A stretch of DNA of 64,000 bases, taken from positions 1,922,001-1,986,000 of the forward strand of contig BEDY01000002.1 in NCBI GenBank assembly GCA_002335605.1. Reading direction: 5' to 3'. The notes under the pieces are model-generated. The model was not told where the DNA came from. It searched no databases and was given only the letters and a program-made list of their open reading frames with translations. This DNA is from Prillingera fragicola (Eukaryota > Basidiomycota > Tremellomycetes > Trichosporonales > Trichosporonaceae). The position numbers and the translations under genes were made by a program. Positions 56,435-64,000 of the stretch are shown piece by piece (position 1 is the first letter of the stretch; each line of letters starts with the position of its first letter).

Positions 56435-56706
56435 TGTTACTGCTGCTGGAGGTGGACGTAGGAGGGATGCAAATGATAAGAATGGTACACTTTCAACTTT
56501 GACTGTAGAAGGGAAGGTGGATCAACTCTGACGCCGCCCGTGCCTGGTTGGGACAATTTCCCTCCTCTTGACCGAGCGCCGTTCGGCACTCTGTCTGCTT
56601 GTCACTACTGCACACTCTCCTTCATCAGCTCACACCCACCTGCCACTCCTTGCTTCCTCTATCATCACAACGTGCTCTCGGGCCAGCAGGCAGCGCGTAC
56701 GCAGAC

Positions 56707-59700
56707 ATGGGAAGCAAGAGGAAACGCGCCCCCTCATCGCCCAGTGCTCAGTCAGGTCAAGATGAGCCTGGGCCATCAAATCACGCCAAAAAGTCGCGGG
56801 TGGACCAGTCGTCCCCGCGCGGCGAGTCCAACCTCACCATCGAGTACAAGCTTGTCGGAGGAGGGGAGTACTCTAGGCCTGCAGGTGAGTGTTGTGGTGA
56901 TGGCTGTCAGCGCCCGGCTAACCATTACAGACAAGTCGCTCGACAGCACCGTCAAGAAGGTGGCAAAGCACCTCGGCGTCTCTATGCTCGGGCTGCGATT
57001 GACTCATGTCCGTCCTGGCGGCGTCGAGACGGACATTTGGGATGGTGAGTGCATGCTTGGGCTCTTCAACTGACTATAGATTTCGACTTCCAAGCTCTCA
57101 AGGCGCGAGCCCTCGCAACTGGCACCAAGAAGCAGGTCGTCCGCGTCTACTCTGCCGCCATGGGCAAGACGCCTACTCCTCCTGCACAGCGCCCGATCCC
57201 TTCCTCCTCCACACCATCACGCTTCCAGGCAAGCACGGCTCCCACACCGCGCTCCGCGATGCGCACACCGGGACCAGCCGGCACTCCTCGGTCGCAGAAG
57301 CGGGTCGCGATTGCCCTTCCTGGTGACCCTCCTTCGACTCCCACCCCGGCATCAGCGTCCGCTCGCCCCAACGCCCCCCTTAGTACGGGCCACGCAGCAC
57401 ACGGCGAGTCCAAGAGTGCTCGTCGGCGGAAGAAGCGTCTCTCGGGCGCGAATGATGCCACGGCTCCTGCTCAGCCGACTGCGTCAACTTCGACCACTCC
57501 GAAGTCGACAACTGCGACTCACACTGCCGTTGTCAGCAAGGTCGTGGAGCGTTACAAGCCTGCTCGTCCCAGCCCTTTGAGCCGGTCTGCTGAAGGGACG
57601 CCCTCAGACGACGAGGCCCAAGCTCTGGCCAGCAAGACAGCTGACAGTGTCACTGCTGAGACTGTTGTCGTGACGGGGGAGACTGCGCCTGCCGTTGCTG
57701 TGCCTGCAGGTGCTCCTAGTACAAACAAGGCTGATGGGCCCGCTGATTCTGTGGCTGCTGTACAGAAGGCTGCCAAGTCATCTGTAACTGAAGCCCCCGC
57801 TACTCCCGAGTTTGCTCGCATTCCCATCCCCGGAGAGCCGCTACCGAAGCAAGCCAAGGCCGTTCCGACGGCTCCTGTTTCTGCCCAGCAGCCACAGTCT
57901 GTACCCGAGAAGGCGACTAAACGGAAGAGGAGGAGTCTTGCCCGTCGCGATTCCGGCGAGTCAAACTCCGATGAGGCACAGTCCTCGAGTGCATCTGCCA
58001 GCATTCCCCCTGCCACTCCAGCCCCTGCACCCGAGTCGACACCAACAGGCAAGAAGGCCAAGGGCAAGACCCCAGCGAAACCCACTCCTCCGAGCATATA
58101 CGACGACATCAATGAGGCTCTCCGCGCCAAACGCGCCGACCGACTTGCTGCGTTGAGTGCGGCCGCTTCTCCTCCCAGCCCATCGACCGCCTTGCCAGAG
58201 CTCGAGCCCGCAGCTGACAGCCCCAACGAAACCGAGGAGGCTTCTGCTGCCTCCGCTGAGGCGAGCTCGTCCAAGCCGTCCGCCAAGAAGGGCAGGAAAT
58301 CGGCTGTCAGCGATGCCACGTCGGAAGAGCCACCCGTTATCGTGGCCGCAAAGGTTGTCGAGCCAGAAGTTGTTCGCTCCGCTGAGCCTGTCGCCACTGA
58401 GCCTGTCGCCGCTGAGCCTGTCGCCGCTGAGCCTGTCGCCGCTGAGCCTGCCGCCGCTGAGCCTGTCGCTGCTGAGGCCATTGCACCGGAGCCGCTCGTC
58501 CAAGCACCAGTGGTGGAAGAGCCGGTCATCGCCGCGACTGAGCCCCCAGTGCAGCCAGCAGCCGTCGAGCCCGAGACCCCAGCAGCTCCAGCCGCAGAGG
58601 CCGTCACCCAGCCTTCATCACAGCCGGAGCCGCCAGTATCGCAGAAGCGTGCTCCCAAAGCGGCACCCAAGCCCAAGGGTCCCAAGACATGTCACCTCTG
58701 CGGCCTGCCCACAAAGCACATGCAGAAGAACTGCCCCGTCGTCAAAGAGGGTGTGGACAGACTCGAGGAGCGCCTGGCTGAGCGTCGCGCCGAGCTTGCC
58801 GCCCTTGAGGATGCCGAGGTGATTGACGAGGAGGACGACCAGGTGCTGCAGAGCATCATGGCTTGGATCGAGCGTCTGACCGACGTCGCAGACAAAGTCA
58901 ATGACACGCCCACGAAGCCCAAGGCCAACGGGACACCAAAGGGCACGCCAACGTCGGTTGACGCAACTCCACGGGTGGAGCCCATCGGCGCTCTGCTCCG
59001 AACGGCTGCCACACCGACGCAGGCAACACCGACTCAGTCCAAGGCAACAACAGTCGCCAAGGCTACGCCGATCGCTAAACCCGTCGACGTGCCATCTGCA
59101 AGTGTCACCCCCATGGCCGAGCTCGAAGCCGCCAGCCCCGACTCGTCGCGCGAGTCATCGCCTTCTTCGGCCACACCGAACCCTCCCGAGACGCCGTTTT
59201 TCCCCACCGCTATTCACATGAAGGCGCTCGCGCGTCCTCGCCGTCCAGGATCCATGTCGGGCTTGAGCGTCTCGGACGCTGTCATTGAGACTGGTGACTC
59301 GGACTCGGACTCGTCTGACGACGACTCTGGGTCTGAGAGTTCATCGATCGACTCTTCGTCCGGCTCAGAGTCTGATTCCGACTCGGACTCGGACTCGTCG
59401 AGCTCATCGTCGTCGTCGTCTCGTTCTGGCCTTGACCTCGCTGCAATCTTCACGAAACCGCTTAACCGCAAGCAGCGGAACAAGGCGCGCGTGTCTGCAG
59501 CGTCCATCCACCCCATCACCGAGGCTGGCGAGGCTGCCTCCGATATTGAAGACGACGAAACCATGCCCCGCCCCACCCAGCGCCGTGGGTCCGACTCATC
59601 GATCGGTGACTTTGAGGACGGCGATGAGCCCGATCGCGCAGAGAGCATCGGCCCCTCCGACAGCGACCCAGAGCACGACAGCCGCGCGGCTCTCATCGGC

Positions 59701-61161
59701 ATGGTAGCTGATCAGACTATGGACGTTGACACGGATACGGCGGACGCGAGCATGAACCTTGACGCCATGGACGTGGACGAGGCACCGGCGACGCCTCCGT
59801 CTGCGGCCCAGAACTTGCCGCGGTCGCCGAGGGTTTTGAGCCTGCAGTCGCCGGCCAAGATGCCGCGGTCGCCGCTTGCTGTACCAAGCTCTGCTCACCG
59901 GCCGTTTGCCAACCTTGCGCGGGGCGAGAGTCCGGCTTCGAACGACCTTGACGGCGACGTGGCGCTCAAGGAGGCGATCGACGAGGATGCCAGCTTGCCC
60001 AGGCAGGAGACGCAGACCGACGAATTTACTGCTACCCAGACTGTTGTGCCTGTTCCTCTGCCGCCATCGTCGCCTGTCGGTGTGCGCGAGGTGCCGGAGC
60101 CTGTGAAGCGAGGCAGGGGACGGCCACGCAAGTCGCAGCCCGAGGAGGAGCCTAGCGCACCGCCGGTCACGCAGCGCGAAGGAGGCAAGACTGCCGAGTC
60201 CGAGTCCGAGTACGAGGCGCCGTCCGCACTGCGGAAGCGCAAGAGTGACGACGAGGCGGAGGCACCTGTGCGCCGCTCGACCCGGTCCGTGTCGGGTAGC
60301 CAGCCTGCTCGTCGTGTCACTCGTGCGTCATCTAGCGAGCCGCGTCCCGCGCATGCTAGCCAGCCGACAAGGCGGACCACTCGCGCGTCATCGCGTGAGC
60401 CTGTCGCTCCTCCGCCTACGCAGAGGAGGACGAGGGCATCATCTCGCGAGCCCGCGTCACAGTCCACCGCCCCGCATAAGGGCCACGCCGCCGAGCCCAT
60501 CCCCGAGGAGGACGAGCTCGACATGTCGTTTGCGGCCAAGACGCAGGGTTCCCTCCCTCCCTCGTCCTTTCCCAACGGTGCGACCCAATCGTCGCCCAAG
60601 GCCCCCGAGTCGCCCCTGTTCATGACCCAGCCGACCCAAGGTGCGACGCAGGTATACAACGCCTTCCCCCCACCGCTCGTGCCCGAGACGCAGGCGCCCG
60701 AGTCCGACCCCGTCGCCAACGGTGTGGTCTACTCCCCGTCACCCGAGCCCGCGCCCGAGGCGACGGAGGAGGTGAACGGCGTATACGACTCGGCGTCGGA
60801 CGACGAGACCGCCACGACAGCAAGCAAGCTCTACCCAGCCATACCGCTGTCACTGCCCCGCTCGCAGGTCCAGCCCATCACCTCGTCCTTCCCCACCTTG
60901 TCGTCACTGCCAAAAGAGGCCCTGCGGAACGGCATGCGCGTCTGGACCGCCATCCGCGGCACGTCGGCAGGCAACGGCATGCCGGCCTCGCAGCAGGGTC
61001 CAGCAATCCAGGCATCGCAGGAGCCAGGGGAGGAGAGCGATTCGGCATCGGATACCGATAGTGAGGAGGAGGCTGTGCCCGAGGCGACGAGGAGTCGGTA
61101 TGCGGGTGGCTCGAGGAGGAAGAGGAGCGCGAGGACTAGTGGCGTCATGGGCGGTTGGTGA
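56707..61161 (+). CDS. Large disordered nuclear protein with CCHC-like knuckle and AT-hook
   Basis: Exons 56707-56884, 56931-57044 and 57080-61161 join to 1457 aa. The N-terminus is basic (MGSKRKRAPSS). A compact region at about 40-125 looks globular (LTIEYKLVGGGEYSRP, STVKKVAKHLGVSMLGLRLT, FDFQALKARAL). A CCHC-like knuckle follows near 634 (C-x2-C-x5-H-x4-C, CHLCGLPTKHMQKNC) with a helical segment after it (DRLEERLAERRAELAALEDA). Then come Ser/Asp clusters near 750, an AT-hook KRGRGRPRK near 1106 and four RRxTRASSxEP-type repeats near 1170-1225. The composition is otherwise Ala/Pro/Ser/Glu-rich. Nuclear chromatin association is inferred from the AT-hook and basic repeats. I do not recognise a named family. 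The final TGA overlaps a GTGAGT donor-like sequence, so an extra 3' exon is possible. Confidence 0.78.
58381..58470 (+). repeat. 15-bp tandem repeat, six copies, within coding sequence
   Basis: Six in-frame units of GCTGAGCCTGTCGCC with few substitutions. They encode repeated Ala/Glu/Pro/Val pentapeptides (AEPVA). Near-identity at synonymous sites points to recent expansion, so length variation between strains is likely. Confidence 0.85.
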
Positions 61162-61626
61162 GTGTATTTTGGTGTCAATGCATGGGTTCTGTCATTTGAT
61201 TGTATTTGGTGCGGTGAGGTGACAAAGGAGACTCCTGATGTGGTGGCACTTACCAGCGCCACAGCTGATCTTGCCATCGCCATGGCCCAAGGTACCAATG
61301 TGGACCACACAAAGGGTGATGGTGCAGTGACACGCGTGAGCAAGCCTAGCAGCTCCTTCTATTAGCGGGATGGACAACTACCTATGCGCCATGAACGACT
61401 GAGGCGCGCTGTCAGCAGTGGTGATGGCAGCCAATTGTGGCACTCTCCTCCAAATCGCCGGACGTCAGTCTCGCCTTCAGCTTCTTCTTGCAATTTGAAA
61501 ATAAAAACTAGAGCCTATGCATCCTCATCGCAGCACACTGTCTCAGTCTACGAGACTTCAGGAAAATCTGAGTGTGGCGGTGGATGAAAGTGGCGAACGA
61601 AAGAGATGGGTGGGTGGAGTTGGGTT
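61162..61626. other. Convergent 3' flanks
   Basis: A 465 bp gap between the stops of the AT-hook protein gene and the beta-tubulin gene. No supported coding frame. Confidence 0.45.

Positions 61627-64000
<2,374 letters not shown>

Noticed and set aside
57552..58685. 377-codon antisense frame opposite the AT-hook protein gene
   Set aside because: It consists of Ala/Gly/Ser runs that mirror the low-complexity sense codons, including the 15-bp repeat. No independent support.

Overview
The window reads as nuclear DNA of a basidiomycete yeast, most likely a tremellomycete and probably in or near the order Trichosporonales. The evidence is indirect: GC-rich coding sequence, very many and very short spliceosomal introns (about 100 inferred here, mostly 33-50 nt, GTRNGY at the 5' end and a CTRAC/CTGAC branch-point-like motif a few bases before the 3' AG), an intron-containing tRNA gene, and a gene set typical of such yeasts (Ypd1, Tvp38, Dal5-type permease, fungal FUSC/ArAE-like protein, Zn2Cys6 and GATA factors). 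I could not run a database search, so species and one-to-one orthology are not established. No bacterial operons, CRISPR arrays, viral genes or recognisable transposons were seen.

Layout. 0-14 kb: the 3' end of an unidentified gene; a GH31 glycosidase (-); an F-box/WD40 protein (+); the ubiquitin-activating enzyme Uba1 (+); a small RRM protein (-); a second F-box protein (+). 14-21 kb: a bZIP-like factor (-), a 2.3 kb gene-poor stretch, and a PIF1 helicase carrying an N-terminal RNase H1-type hybrid-binding domain (+). 21-27.4 kb: a Dal5-type permease (-) and an intracellular GH5 glycosidase (+) that diverge from a promoter holding seven copies of AACAGCG, followed by a convergent Zn2Cys6 regulator (-). 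This looks like a small catabolic cluster. 28-33 kb: an orphan protein with micro-exons (+), the phosphorelay protein Ypd1 (-), and another 2.3 kb gene-poor stretch. 33-45.6 kb: Tvp38-like VTT protein (+), Sec14-like CRAL-TRIO protein (-), large FUSC/ArAE-like membrane protein (-), an orphan (+), an AlkB-type dioxygenase (-), and TCTP (-). 45.9-64 kb: Cse1 exportin (+), a large GATA-finger protein (-), tRNA-Gln(UUG) (-), an alpha/beta hydrolase (-), mitochondrial EF-Ts (-), a large disordered AT-hook/zinc-knuckle protein (+), and beta-tubulin (-).

How they fit together. Most genes are independent housekeeping units with short intergenic distances. Two groupings may be functional: the permease-GH5-Zn2Cys6 trio, which shares a motif-rich divergent promoter, and, more weakly, Uba1 flanked by two F-box genes. 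Gene models were built by hand from frame, splice motifs and protein-family continuity. Every complete multi-exon model given here sums to a whole number of codons, but none has RNA support. The points most worth following are the HBD-PIF1 fusion, the AACAGCG cluster, and the micro-exons of 6, 7 and 9 nt.
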